The position numbers and the translations under genes are program-made. A model generated the notes under the pieces. The model ran no database searches. It worked only from the letters and a program-made list of their open reading frames with translations, and had not been told where the DNA came from. Below are positions 23,773-32,727 of a DNA stretch of 64,000 nt, in pieces. Location of the stretch: positions 124,001-188,000 of the forward strand of contig NZ_BBYG01000021.1 of the NCBI RefSeq assembly GCF_001184025.1, written 5' to 3'. The DNA is from Streptomyces maremycinicus (GTDB lineage Bacteria > Actinomycetota > Actinomycetes > Streptomycetales > Streptomycetaceae). The stretch's first letter is position 1, and every line of letters starts with the position of its first letter.

Positions 23773-25286
23773 CGCACGCGACGTACACCAACCCCGTCCT
23801 GAACGCCGACTGGTCCGACCCGGACGTCGTGCGGGTCGGCGACGACTTCTACCTCACCGCCTCCAGCTTCGGCCGCGCCCCCGGTCTGCCCCTGCTGCAC
23901 TCGCGCGACCTGGTCCACTGGACGCTGATCGGCCACGCCCTCGAACGCCTCGAACCGGCCGACGAGTTCAGCTCCCCGCGGCACGACCGCGGGGTGTGGG
24001 CGCCGTCCCTGAGGCACCACGACGACCGCTTCTGGATCTTCTGGGGCGACCCCGACCGGGGCATCTTCCAGGTCAACGCCCGGGAGATCAGGGGGCCTTG
24101 GTCGCTTCCGCAGCTGGTGAAGGAGGGCCGCGGGCTCATCGACCCGTGTCCCCTGTGGGACGACGAGACGGGCGAGGCCTATCTGGTCCACGCCTGGGCC
24201 AAGTCCCGCGCGGGAGTGAAGAACCGGCTCACCGGTCACCGGATGCACCCGGAGGGGACGGCCGTCCTCGACGAGGGAAAGGTGATCGTGGACGGGGACC
24301 GGATACCCGGCTGGTTCACCCTCGAAGGCCCCAAGCTCTACCGGCACGACGGCTGGTACTGGATCCTCGCGCCCGCCGGGGGAGTGGAGACCGGCTGGCA
24401 GGGCGCCTTCCGGTCCCGGGACTTCTTCGGGCCGTACGAGGAACGGATCGTCCTGGAGCAGAAGGACACCGAGGTCAACGGCCCCCACCAGGGCGGCTGG
24501 GTGCGCACCCGGTCCGGCGAGGACTGGTTCCTGCACTTCCAGCAGCGCGGCGCGTACGGCCGGGTCGTCCACCTCCAGCCGATGCGCTGGGGCACGGACG
24601 GCTGGCCGGTGATCGGCGACGAGGGCGCCCCCGTGCTCGAACACCGGCGGCCCGCCCTGCCCGCGGGCCCGCCGGCCAAGCCCGCCGCCGACGACGACTT
24701 CCCCGGCGGACGCTTCGGCCGCCAGTGGTCGTGGACGGCCAACCCGCAGGACGGCTTCGCCACCCAGCACTCCGCCGACGGACTGCGCCTGACCTGCGTG
24801 CGGACGGCCGGAGCGCACGACCTGCGCACCCTGCCGAACGTCCTCACCCAACGGCTGCCCGGGCTCCCCTCCGCCGTCGAGGTGGAGCTGGAGCTGCACA
24901 GCGACGAGCCCGGGGCCCGCGCCGGACTCGCGGTCCTCGGGGACGCCTTCGGCTGGATCGGGCTCCAGCGCGGGACCGACGGGGCGGTCCACCTCGTGCA
25001 CCGGTTCGCGGAACCGGTCGCCGAGAGGGAACGGGACGCCGCCCACCCGCGGCTCGCCCCCCGGGGACGGGCGCGCCTGCGGATCGAGATCGGCGCCGGA
25101 GCACGTTGCCGCTTCGCCTACGACACCGGTGACGGGCTGCGTCTCTCGGGTCCCGTCTTCGCCGCCACGCCCTGGTGCTGGGTCGGTGCGCTGCTCGGCC
25201 TCTTCGCCCTCGCGCCGACCGGAACCGGGCACGCGGGATCGGCCTCGTTCGGCGGGTTCCGGATCGTTCCGCTCGGACCGCTCTGA
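23769..25286 (+). CDS. Glycoside hydrolase family 43 (arabinofuranosidase/xylosidase type)
   Basis: A 505-residue protein. The five-bladed propeller carries the three GH43 acids: base Asp17 (NADWSDPDVVRVGDDFYL), pKa modulator Asp125 (GLIDPCPLWDD) and acid Glu186 (FTLEGPKLYRHDGW). A C-terminal beta-sandwich (about 315-505), seen in GH43 xylosidases and arabinosidases, follows. There is no signal peptide, so it trims imported oligosaccharides inside the cell. GTG at 23769 overlaps the preceding stop (GTGA). With the arabonate-type enzymes upstream, release of L-arabinose from arabinan or arabino-pectin fragments is the likely job. Confidence 0.85.
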   Translation: MTHATYTNPVLNADWSDPDVVRVGDDFYLTASSFGRAPGLPLLHSRDLVHWTLIGHALERLEPADEFSSPRHDRGVWAPSLRHHDDRFWIFWGDPDRGIFQVNAREIRGPWSLPQLVKEGRGLIDPCPLWDDETGEAYLVHAWAKSRAGVKNRLTGHRMHPEGTAVLDEGKVIVDGDRIPGWFTLEGPKLYRHDGWYWILAPAGGVETGWQGAFRSRDFFGPYEERIVLEQKDTEVNGPHQGGWVRTRSGEDWFLHFQQRGAYGRVVHLQPMRWGTDGWPVIGDEGAPVLEHRRPALPAGPPAKPAADDDFPGGRFGRQWSWTANPQDGFATQHSADGLRLTCVRTAGAHDLRTLPNVLTQRLPGLPSAVEVELELHSDEPGARAGLAVLGDAFGWIGLQRGTDGAVHLVHRFAEPVAERERDAAHPRLAPRGRARLRIEIGAGARCRFAYDTGDGLRLSGPVFAATPWCWVGALLGLFALAPTGTGHAGSASFGGFRIVPLGPL

Positions 25287-25438
25287 CCCGTCAGCACCGC
25301 CCGCCTGTCGGGAGCCGCGCACCACCCCGGGCGCCCGCACCGCCCACGGCACCACCACGGCCCCACCCACGGCACCACCCACTGACCCCCCCACAACTTC
25401 ATATCTCCGTTGGGATCCAGAAGAAGAGAGCCGACCAC

Positions 25439-26776
25439 ATGAAGAGCAGCATCCGCAGAAGCAGGCGCGCCGCCCTGGCCGTCGCCCTGGGTTCCGTGCT
25501 CGCGCTGACCGCCACCGCCTGCGGCGACGACGGCAGCGGCGGCGCGGGGGACAAGGGAGGCGAGGGCTCCGGCAAAGGGGAGATCACCTTCTGGGACAAC
25601 AACGGCGGTGTGCGTACCGACGTCTGGAAGGAGATCATCGCCGACTTCGAGAAGGCGAACCCCGACATCAAGGTCAACTACGTCGGCGTCCCGGCCGACA
25701 GTGTCCAGTCCAAGTACGACACCGCCATCCAGGGCGGCGGTCTGCCCGACGTCGGCGGCGTGGGCACCGCGATGCTCGCCGAGGTCGCCGCGCAGGGCGC
25801 CCTCGAACCGCTGGACAGCCGGATCTCCGGCAGCCCGCTGAACGGCAAGCTCAACCAGAAGTTCCTGGACGGCGTCAAGGCGGCGGGCATCGACGGCAAG
25901 ACCTACACGGTGCCGACCTCCGCCAACAACGGCACGCTCTGGTACCGGACCGATCTGTTCCAGAAGGCCGGCCTCGACGCGCCGACGACCTGGACGAAGT
26001 TCTACGCGGCCGCCGACAAGCTGACCGACAAGGACAAGAACGCGTTCGGGTACACGATCCGCGGTGGCGCGGGTTCCATCGCCCAGGCGCTGGACGCCAC
26101 GTACGGCCAGAGCGGCATCACCGAGTTCTGGAGCGGCGACAGGACCACGGTCAACGACCCGAAGAACGTGGCCGCGCTGGAGAAGTACGTCGGCCTGTTC
26201 AAGAAGAACACCCCGTCCGCCGACGTCAACAACGACTTCACCAAGATGGTCGCCCAGTGGGACTCCGGCACCATCGGCATGCTGAGCCACAACCTGGGCT
26301 CGTACGGCGACCACCAGAAGGCGCTGGCCGGCAAGTTCAAGGGCATTCCGGCGCCCACGCAGGACGACGGCACGCGGGTGCAGGTGTCCAACCCCGTCGA
26401 CGGGCTGGGGCTGTTCAAGGCGAGCAAGAACAAGACCGCCGCCTGGAAGTTCATCGAGTTCGCCGCCTCGCACGCGTCCAACAGCAAGTGGAACGAGACG
26501 GCGGGTCAGGTGCCGGCGAACAACGAGGCGGCGCATGACGGCTGGGTGCAGTCCTCCGAGCCGACGAAGCTGGCCGCCGAGGCGCTGGCGGGCACCAGCA
26601 CCAAGATCGTGCAGCTGCCCTACTACCTGCCCGACTGGAACACCATCTCCAAGGCGGACAACGAGCCGAACTTCCAGAAGGTGCTGCTGGGGAAGCTCAG
26701 CCCGAAGGACTTCCTGGACACCTTGGCCGAGCAGCTGAACGCCGCGCAGGCCGACTGGAAGAAGAACCACGCGTAG
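25439..26776 (+). CDS. Sugar ABC transporter substrate-binding lipoprotein
   Basis: A 445-residue binding protein: basic start MKSSIRRSRRA, hydrophobic stretch, lipobox LTATAC with Cys28, a Gly-rich linker and a family 1 solute-binding domain (ITFWDNNGGVRTDVWKEI; VPTSANNGTLWYRTDLF; WDSGTIGMLSHN). It lies 5 kb after its presumed permeases, with GH43 and dehydrogenase genes between, on the same strand. The 152-base gap before it has CCCACGGCACCACC twice (25343 and 25366) and could hold a separate promoter that raises binding-protein dosage. Confidence 0.87.
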   Translation: MKSSIRRSRRAALAVALGSVLALTATACGDDGSGGAGDKGGEGSGKGEITFWDNNGGVRTDVWKEIIADFEKANPDIKVNYVGVPADSVQSKYDTAIQGGGLPDVGGVGTAMLAEVAAQGALEPLDSRISGSPLNGKLNQKFLDGVKAAGIDGKTYTVPTSANNGTLWYRTDLFQKAGLDAPTTWTKFYAAADKLTDKDKNAFGYTIRGGAGSIAQALDATYGQSGITEFWSGDRTTVNDPKNVAALEKYVGLFKKNTPSADVNNDFTKMVAQWDSGTIGMLSHNLGSYGDHQKALAGKFKGIPAPTQDDGTRVQVSNPVDGLGLFKASKNKTAAWKFIEFAASHASNSKWNETAGQVPANNEAAHDGWVQSSEPTKLAAEALAGTSTKIVQLPYYLPDWNTISKADNEPNFQKVLLGKLSPKDFLDTLAEQLNAAQADWKKNHA

Positions 26777-26822
26777 GGCGCGGTTCCGGTGGTGGGGGAC
26801 CGCGGGCCGGCCGGGACCGGTC

Positions 26823-26838
26823 GCGCGGTTCCCCGCGC
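26823..26838 (+). terminator. Hairpin of the common Streptomyces GCGCGG-TTCC-CCGCGC type
   Basis: GCGCGG (26823-26828), loop TTCC, CCGCGC (26833-26838), 46 bases after the binding-protein stop and directly before the acetylesterase gene. This motif is scattered through many streptomycete intergenic regions. Confidence 0.45.
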
Positions 26839-26880
26839 CCCTCGAAGACATTCACTCGCCCCTGTTGAGAGGTGCACCTC

Positions 26881-27678
26881 GTGTCCCTTACCCGCAGACA
26901 GGTCACTTCGGCGGCGCTCGCCGCCGTTCCGCTGGGCGCGGTGGCCGCCGGGCCCGCCCGCGCCGGGGCCCGCCGACCCCGCACGCTGTTCATCGCCGGT
27001 GATTCCACCGCCGCGCAGAAGTACTCCGACGCAGCCCCCGAGACCGGGTGGGGCATGGCGCTCCCCTTCTTCCTGCACAAGGACCGGCCGGTCGCCAACC
27101 ACGCGGTGAACGGGCGCAGTTCGAAGAGCTTCGTCGACGAGGGCCGACTCGACGCCGTCCTCGCCGCGATCCGGCCCGGGGACCTGCTCCTCGTCCAGTT
27201 CGCGCACAACGACGAGAAGACCACCGATCCGACCCGGTACACCGAGCCCTGGACCACCTACCAGGACCACCTGCGGATGTACGTGGACGGCGCCCGCGCG
27301 AAGGGTGCGCGGCCGGTGTTCGCCACGCCCGTCGAGCGCCGCAGGTTCGACGCCGAGGGGAACGCCGTGCCGACGCACGGCGAGTACCCGGCCGCCATGC
27401 GCGCGCTCGCCGAGGCAGAGCGGGTGGCGCTGCTCGACGTCCAGGCGCTGTCGCTCGCGCTGTGGCAGCGGCTCGGCGTCGAGGAGACCAAGACGTACTT
27501 CAACTGGACCGCGACCGAGCAGGACAACACGCACTTCAACCCGCCCGGAGCGATCGCCGTGGCACGGCTCGTCGTGCGCGAGCTGCTGCGCACGCGGGTG
27601 CTCGGGCCGCGTGACGTCGTCCGGCTGCACGACGAGATACCCACGTCCTGGATCACCTGGCCCGCACCACTCGCGTGA
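26881..27678 (+). CDS. Secreted rhamnogalacturonan acetylesterase (SGNH, CE12 type)
   Basis: A 265-residue SGNH hydrolase with a Tat-like export signal (TRRQVTSAALAAVPLGAVAA) cut near residue 30. Catalytic blocks are complete: Ser42 in FIAGDSTAAQK, block III Asn110 in QFAHNDEK, and Asp215/His218 in EQDNTHFNPPG. These match rhamnogalacturonan acetylesterases, which remove acetyl groups from the pectin backbone. GTG at 26881 lies 8 bases after GAGAGG; another GTG three codons earlier is too close to that site. The last codons and stop are tandemly duplicated. It heads the block of secreted pectin enzymes. Confidence 0.85.
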   Translation: MSLTRRQVTSAALAAVPLGAVAAGPARAGARRPRTLFIAGDSTAAQKYSDAAPETGWGMALPFFLHKDRPVANHAVNGRSSKSFVDEGRLDAVLAAIRPGDLLLVQFAHNDEKTTDPTRYTEPWTTYQDHLRMYVDGARAKGARPVFATPVERRRFDAEGNAVPTHGEYPAAMRALAEAERVALLDVQALSLALWQRLGVEETKTYFNWTATEQDNTHFNPPGAIAVARLVVRELLRTRVLGPRDVVRLHDEIPTSWITWPAPLA

Positions 27679-27700
27679 CGCCCGCACCACTCGCGTGACG
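27661..27700. repeat. 20-bp tandem duplication across a stop codon
   Basis: CCCGCACCACTCGCGTGACG occurs twice in perfect tandem; the first copy carries the acetylesterase stop TGA (27676-27678). Further CCGCAGTACC-like units follow to about 27780. Confidence 0.9.
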
Positions 27701-27810
27701 CCCGCGCCGTCGGCGCGGCACCCGCACGCTCGCGCCGTACCCGTAGCACCCGCAGTACCGCAGCACCCGCAGTACCCGTACACCTTTCGTCACCGGAGGA
27801 GATCCGTACA

Positions 27811-29142
27811 GTGGCCACACAGGTATGTCATGCACGCGTCATAGCCGCCCTGGCGGGGTGCACCGCGCTGGTGCTCTCCGTCACCGGTACGGCGTCCGCC
27901 CGGGCCGACGCCCACGCCCGCTCCTCGTCCCGCGACCTCGGCCGTCAGGTCCTGGCCGCGAACGACGGCTGGGCCTCCTACGGGACGGGCACCACGGGCG
28001 GCTCGGCCGCCGACGCCGCCCATGTGTACACCGTCACCGACTGGGCCGGATTCAAGGCCGCCCTCGCCGCGGGCGGCACCGCGCCGAAGATCATCAAGGT
28101 GAAGGGCGTCATCGACGCCGTCGCCGAGGGCTGCGACGCCTTCGCCGCGCCCGGGTACGACTTCGACGCCTACCTCGCCGCGTACGCGCCCGAGACCTGG
28201 GGTCTCGACACGGACCTGAGCGCCGAGCCCGACGACAGCCCGGAGGGACTGCGCCGCGCCTCCGCCGCCGCCCAGGACACGGCCATCAAGGCGAACATCC
28301 CCGCCAACACCACCATCGTCGGCATCGGGAAGAACGCCGGCTTCAAGGGCGTCAGCCTCCAGATCAAGGCCGTCGACAACGTGATCATCCGGAACCTGGC
28401 CTTCGAGTCGCCCATCGACTGCTTCCCGCAGTGGGACCCGACCGACGGCACGAACGGCAACTGGAACTCCGAGTACGACACCGCCGTCGTCTACGGCTCG
28501 ACCCACGTGTGGCTGGACCACAACACGTTCACCGACGGGTCCCACCCGGACAGCGCCGCGCCGACCTACTTCGGCATGCTGTACCAGCAGCACGACGGCG
28601 AGCTGGACATCGTCCGGGGCGCCGACTACGTCACCGCCTCCTGGAACGTCTTCACCGAGCACGACAAGACGATCCTCATCGGCAACAGCGACAGCGAGTC
28701 CACGGCCGTCGGCGACCGGGGGCACCTGAAGGTGACCTTCCACCACAACGAGTTCTCGAACCTGGTCGAGCGCGCCCCCCGGGTCCGCTTCGGACAGGTC
28801 GACTCCTACAACAACCACTTCGTCGCCGACGACGCCTTCTCCTACAGCTTCGGCATCGGCAAGGAGTCGCAACTCGTCGCCCAGCACAACGCGTTCACGC
28901 TGCCGACGGGCGTCAGCGCGGCCAAGGTGCTGAAGCGCTGGAGCGTCGCGCCGCTCACCGCCGACCACAACTACGTCAACGGCAGGCTCACCGACCTGAT
29001 CGCGGTGCACAACGCGGAGATCCCGGCCGAGACCCTGGAGTCCGGCGCCGGCTGGACGCCGACCCTGCGCACCAAGGTCGACCCCGCGAAGGCGGTCCCC
29101 CGGATCGTCGACTGCGGCGCGGGCGCCGGACGCCTGGGCTGA
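27811..29142 (+). CDS. Secreted pectate lyase, PL1 family
   Basis: A 443-residue protein with a Sec signal peptide (about residues 1-32) and a right-handed beta-helix. PL1 features: VDNVIIRNLAFESP, the WNSEYDTAVVYGSTHVWLDH calcium-site strand, HDKTILIGNSDS, and the catalytic-arginine strand FSNLVERAPRVRFG. It cleaves polygalacturonate by beta-elimination using calcium. GTG at 27811 has GGAGGAG at proper spacing. It follows the acetylesterase after a 132-base repeat-rich gap and is followed by a strong hairpin and the pectinesterase genes. Confidence 0.9.
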   Translation: MATQVCHARVIAALAGCTALVLSVTGTASARADAHARSSSRDLGRQVLAANDGWASYGTGTTGGSAADAAHVYTVTDWAGFKAALAAGGTAPKIIKVKGVIDAVAEGCDAFAAPGYDFDAYLAAYAPETWGLDTDLSAEPDDSPEGLRRASAAAQDTAIKANIPANTTIVGIGKNAGFKGVSLQIKAVDNVIIRNLAFESPIDCFPQWDPTDGTNGNWNSEYDTAVVYGSTHVWLDHNTFTDGSHPDSAAPTYFGMLYQQHDGELDIVRGADYVTASWNVFTEHDKTILIGNSDSESTAVGDRGHLKVTFHHNEFSNLVERAPRVRFGQVDSYNNHFVADDAFSYSFGIGKESQLVAQHNAFTLPTGVSAAKVLKRWSVAPLTADHNYVNGRLTDLIAVHNAEIPAETLESGAGWTPTLRTKVDPAKAVPRIVDCGAGAGRLG

Positions 29143-29154
29143 CCCCTCCTCCGA

Positions 29155-29189
29155 GGCCGGGGCGGGCGGCGCCCGTCGTCGCCCCGGCC
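29155..29189 (+). terminator. Hairpin between pectate lyase and pectinesterase
   Basis: GGCCGGGGCG (29155-29164) pairs perfectly with CGCCCCGGCC (29180-29189) around a 15-base loop, 13 bases after the lyase stop. It may partly terminate, or stabilise the lyase mRNA 3' end. Confidence 0.5.
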
Positions 29190-29222
29190 CTCCAGCAGAG
29201 CCGCACCGCCAAGGAGCACCGC

Positions 29223-30380
29223 ATGTCCTCGCACCCCCGAGACCCCCGAGACCCCCGACAGTCCCGATCCCCGCTCTCCAGAAGAGGATTCCTGACGGCG
29301 ACCGCCGGCACGGCCGCCGCCCTCGGCCTCGCCGCCGCGCCCGCGCGGGCCGCCACCGGGCGACGCGGCCCGTTCGGCCGCCACGGCTCACCGGCCGATC
29401 GGCTCACCCCGCGGACCTTGTACGTCGACCCGCTGGGCCGGGGCGACTTCACCGGCGTCCGGGACGCCGTCGCCGCCACCACCGGCAGCGGCTGGACCCT
29501 GGTCCTCGCCCCCGGCACCTACCGGGAGACCGTCGCCCTCGACACCACCCGCACCGAGGCCACCTGGATCGGCGCCTCCGAGGACCCGCGTGACGTCGTG
29601 ATCGTCTACGACAACGCGGCCGGCACCGCCAAGCCCGGTGGCGGCACCTACGGCACCACCGGGTCGGCCACCACCACCGTGCAGGCCGACGGGTTCACCG
29701 CCCGCTGGATCACCTTCGCCAACGACTGGCTGCGCGCCGACCACCCCGAGATCACCGGCACCCAGGCCGTCGCCATCAAGGTCCAGGGCGACCGCTCCGC
29801 CTTCCACCACTGCCGCTTCCTCGGCCATCAGGACACCCTGTACGCCGACTCCCGCGCGCTCGCCACCTTCGCCCGGCAGTACTACGCGCACTGCTACGTC
29901 GAGGGAGACGTCGACTTCGTCTTCGGCCGGGCGACGGCCGTCTACGAGCACTGCCACTTCCGCACCCTGAACCGCACCGACCTGGCCGCCGCCCCCTACG
30001 GCTTCGTCTTCGCCCCCTCGACGGCGGGCGCCAACCCGCTCGGCTACCTGGTCGTCCGGGGCCGGATCAGCAGCGAGGCGCCCGACGCCTTCTACAAGCT
30101 GGCCCGCCCCTGGGTGCCCAGCTCCGACACCACCGCCCGCCCGATGCTCACCGTGCGCGACACCCGGCTGGACGCCGGGATCGACGCGGTCGCGCCCTAC
30201 ACCGACATGTCCGCCTCCTTCCCCTGGCAGGACCAGCGCTTCGCCGAGTACCGCAACACCGGGCCGGGCGCGCGGATCACCGTCCCCGAGAACCGCCCCC
30301 AACTCACCCCGGAACAGGCGCGATCGGCGACCCGCGGGTCCTACCTGGGCGACTGGGAGCCCTGGCGGGGGGAGTGCTGA
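29223..30380 (+). CDS. Secreted pectinesterase (CE8)
   Basis: A 385-residue pectin methylesterase with a Tat signal (SRRGFLTATAGTAAALGLAA, residues 19-38). An N-terminal HPRDPRDPR stretch comes from a 9-base repeat. Active-site elements are present: Gln181 (TGTQAVAIKV), Gln203-Asp204 (GHQDTLYAD), Asp231 in EGDVDFVFGR and the Arg of LARPWVP. It strips methyl groups from homogalacturonan so that pectate lyases can cut. The next gene, also a pectinesterase, starts one base after its stop. Confidence 0.9.
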   Translation: MSSHPRDPRDPRQSRSPLSRRGFLTATAGTAAALGLAAAPARAATGRRGPFGRHGSPADRLTPRTLYVDPLGRGDFTGVRDAVAATTGSGWTLVLAPGTYRETVALDTTRTEATWIGASEDPRDVVIVYDNAAGTAKPGGGTYGTTGSATTTVQADGFTARWITFANDWLRADHPEITGTQAVAIKVQGDRSAFHHCRFLGHQDTLYADSRALATFARQYYAHCYVEGDVDFVFGRATAVYEHCHFRTLNRTDLAAAPYGFVFAPSTAGANPLGYLVVRGRISSEAPDAFYKLARPWVPSSDTTARPMLTVRDTRLDAGIDAVAPYTDMSASFPWQDQRFAEYRNTGPGARITVPENRPQLTPEQARSATRGSYLGDWEPWRGEC

Positions 30381-30381
30381 G

Positions 30382-31413
30382 ATGCTGCGCCGACGCACCC
30401 TCCTCGCGGGCATCACGGGCGCTGCCCTGATCACCGCGACCCCGGCCCATGCCCGGTCCCGCCGCGTCCTGCACGTGCGCCCCGGCGACTCCCTCCAGGC
30501 CGCCGTGGACGCCGTCGACGGCCCCGGCGCGACGATCGTCGTGCACCCGGGTACGTACCGGGAAGTCGTGAACGTGTCCGCGGAGAAGGCCGAGTTGACG
30601 ATCCGCGGCGCCTCCCTCGACCCGCGCGCCGCCGTCCTCGTCCACGACAACGCCAACGGGACCGCCAAGCCCGACGGGTCCGGTACCCACGGAACCGCGG
30701 GGTCCGCCACCTTCGCCTCCGCCGCGCCCGGCCTCACCGTCCGCGACCTCACCCTCGCCAACGACTGGCTGCGCGCCGACCACCCGGAGATCACCGGCAC
30801 CCAGGCGGTGGCCGCCTACGTCACCGGCGACCGTACGCACTTCGACCGGGTGCGCCTGCTGGCCCACCAGGACACCCTGTTCGCCGACACCACCGCGCTG
30901 GACGCCTTCGACCGGCAGTACTTCCACCGCTGCTACATCGAGGGCGACGTCGACTTCGTCTTCGGGCGCGGCCGGGCCGTCTTCGACGCCTGCCACTTCC
31001 ACACCCTCCAGCGGGACGTGACCTTCACCCCCAAGGGCATGGTCTTCGCCCCCGCCACCGCCCGGGCCAACCCCTACGGCTTCCTCGCCGTGCGCGGCCG
31101 GATCACCTCCGGTGCCGAGGACGCCGCGTACAAGATCGCCCGCCCCTGGGTGCCGTCGTACGAGACGACCGCCTGGCCCTCGCTGGTCGTCCGGGACACG
31201 TGGATCGGTCCCGGTATCGACCCGGTGACCCCGTACACCGACATGCGCGAGGCCTACCCCTGGCAGACCATGCGCTTTCGCGAACACGCCAACTCCGGCC
31301 CCGGCGCGGTGATCCCGGTGCCGGAGAACCGGCCGCAGCTGACCGGCGAGGAGGCGGCCACCCACACCCGGCGGACGTACCTGGGGGACTGGAGGCCGTA
31401 TGGGCGCCCATGA
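30382..31413 (+). CDS. Second secreted pectinesterase (CE8)
   Basis: A 343-residue paralogue of the preceding enzyme with a short Tat-like signal (MLRRRTLLAGITGAALITAT). Active-site residues match: Gln141 (TGTQAVAAYV), Gln163-Asp164 (AHQDTLFAD), Asp191 (EGDVDFVFGR) and the Arg of IARPWVP. The shared segment ANDWLRADHPEITGTQAV shows recent common origin with the first copy. The ATG at 30382 is one base beyond the previous stop, with GGGGGGAG just before it. Its 3' end overlaps the esterase gene by 14 bases. Confidence 0.9.
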   Translation: MLRRRTLLAGITGAALITATPAHARSRRVLHVRPGDSLQAAVDAVDGPGATIVVHPGTYREVVNVSAEKAELTIRGASLDPRAAVLVHDNANGTAKPDGSGTHGTAGSATFASAAPGLTVRDLTLANDWLRADHPEITGTQAVAAYVTGDRTHFDRVRLLAHQDTLFADTTALDAFDRQYFHRCYIEGDVDFVFGRGRAVFDACHFHTLQRDVTFTPKGMVFAPATARANPYGFLAVRGRITSGAEDAAYKIARPWVPSYETTAWPSLVVRDTWIGPGIDPVTPYTDMREAYPWQTMRFREHANSGPGAVIPVPENRPQLTGEEAATHTRRTYLGDWRPYGRP

Positions 31414-32641
31414 CCCGGGGCGACGTGCCTTCGTGGTCGGCACCGGTGCCGCGCTCCTGACCGGGGCCGTCACCCCCGCCGACGCGCAGGGGGCCGTCGT
31501 GGCGGGACCGGCGGCCGCGGTGGACGGGCCGGTGGCCGCGCCGGACGGGCCGGCGGCGGTGGTGGACGGGCGGGCGGCCGTCGTCGAGGGGCCGCTGCCG
31601 GGCTTCCACCCCGCGCTCAGAGCCGGATTGACCTTCCCCCTGGCCTGGGGGAGGTCCCCGATCCGTGACTTCCGCGTCTGGCGGCGGGCAGCCCGCGCCA
31701 AGGTCGAGGAACTGCTGGTCGTCGGGGCGCAGGACCGGATCCCGTACGCCCCCGAGTTCACCGACCGACGCCGTCAGGACGGCTACACGAGCGAGCTGGT
31801 GACACTCGCCCTCACCCGCCACGAACGCGTCCGCGCCGCGCTCCTCACCCCGGACGGACCCGGCCCCTTCCCGGCCGTACTGCTCCTGCACGACCACGGG
31901 GCGAAGTTCGACATCGGGAAGGAGAAACTGGTCCGGCCCTGGTACGACGACACCCGGCTCGCCTCCGCGCAGGGCTGGTCGGAGCGGTACTTCAGCGGAC
32001 GGTTCGTCGGCGACGAGCTGGCCCGGCGGGGTTACGTCGTGCTGTGCACGGACGCCCTCGGCTGGGGCGACCGCGGGCCCCTGGCCTACGAGCAGCAGCA
32101 GGCCCTCGCCTCCAACTTCTTCAACCTGGGCTCCTCGCTCGCCGGACTCATGGCCCGCGAGGACGCCCGGGCCGCCGGATTCCTGGCCGGCCTCGACCGG
32201 GTCGACCGGAGCCGGGTCGCGGCCGTCGGCTTCTCCATGGGTGCCTTCCGCGCCTGGCAGGCGGCCGCGCTCAGCGACGACCTCGCCGCCGCGGCGGCCG
32301 TCTGCTGGATGACCGGGCTCAGGGAAATGATGGTGCCCGGCAACAACACCCTGCGCGGGCAGTCCTCGTACTACATGCTCCATCCCGGGCTGCCCCGGTT
32401 CCTCGACTTCCCCGACGTGGCGAGCATCGCCGCGCCCAGGCCGATGCTGTTCTTCGACGGCGGGCTCGACCCGCTGTTCCCCGCCGACGGCGTCCGAGCG
32501 GCCCACGGCCGGCTGCGCGCCGTCTGGCGCTCCCGTCACGCCGAGGAGCGGTTGCGCCTGAAGAGCTGGCCCGACCTCGGCCATGTCTTCGTCGACCGCA
32601 TGCAGGACGAGGTCTTCGACTGGCTCGACGGAGTCCTGTGA
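31400..32641 (+). CDS. Secreted alpha/beta-hydrolase esterase (acetyl-xylan/dienelactone-hydrolase-like)
   Basis: A 413-residue alpha/beta hydrolase. The N-terminus (GRRAFVVGTGAALLTGAVTPADA) is a Tat-like signal; residues 30-65 are a low-complexity run of VDGPAA-type units. The catalytic triad is visible: nucleophile Ser279 in VGFSMGAFRAW, Asp of FFDGGLDPLFP, His of WPDLGHVFVD; HDHGAKFD forms the oxyanion strand. The type resembles large bacterial acetyl-xylan or pectin-linked esterases (Abhydrolase_7 group). In this locus, removal of acetyl or other acyl groups from pectin is the likely role. It overlaps the pectinesterase gene by 14 bases. Confidence 0.75.
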   Translation: MGAHDPGRRAFVVGTGAALLTGAVTPADAQGAVVAGPAAAVDGPVAAPDGPAAVVDGRAAVVEGPLPGFHPALRAGLTFPLAWGRSPIRDFRVWRRAARAKVEELLVVGAQDRIPYAPEFTDRRRQDGYTSELVTLALTRHERVRAALLTPDGPGPFPAVLLLHDHGAKFDIGKEKLVRPWYDDTRLASAQGWSERYFSGRFVGDELARRGYVVLCTDALGWGDRGPLAYEQQQALASNFFNLGSSLAGLMAREDARAAGFLAGLDRVDRSRVAAVGFSMGAFRAWQAAALSDDLAAAAAVCWMTGLREMMVPGNNTLRGQSSYYMLHPGLPRFLDFPDVASIAAPRPMLFFDGGLDPLFPADGVRAAHGRLRAVWRSRHAEERLRLKSWPDLGHVFVDRMQDEVFDWLDGVL

Positions 32642-32727
32642 ACGGCTCCCCCTCCCCCCCCCGCACCACGTCCCCTGCACCATCCCCCCGCATCATTCCC
32701 GTGAACGACGGAAAGGACCCGCACTCC

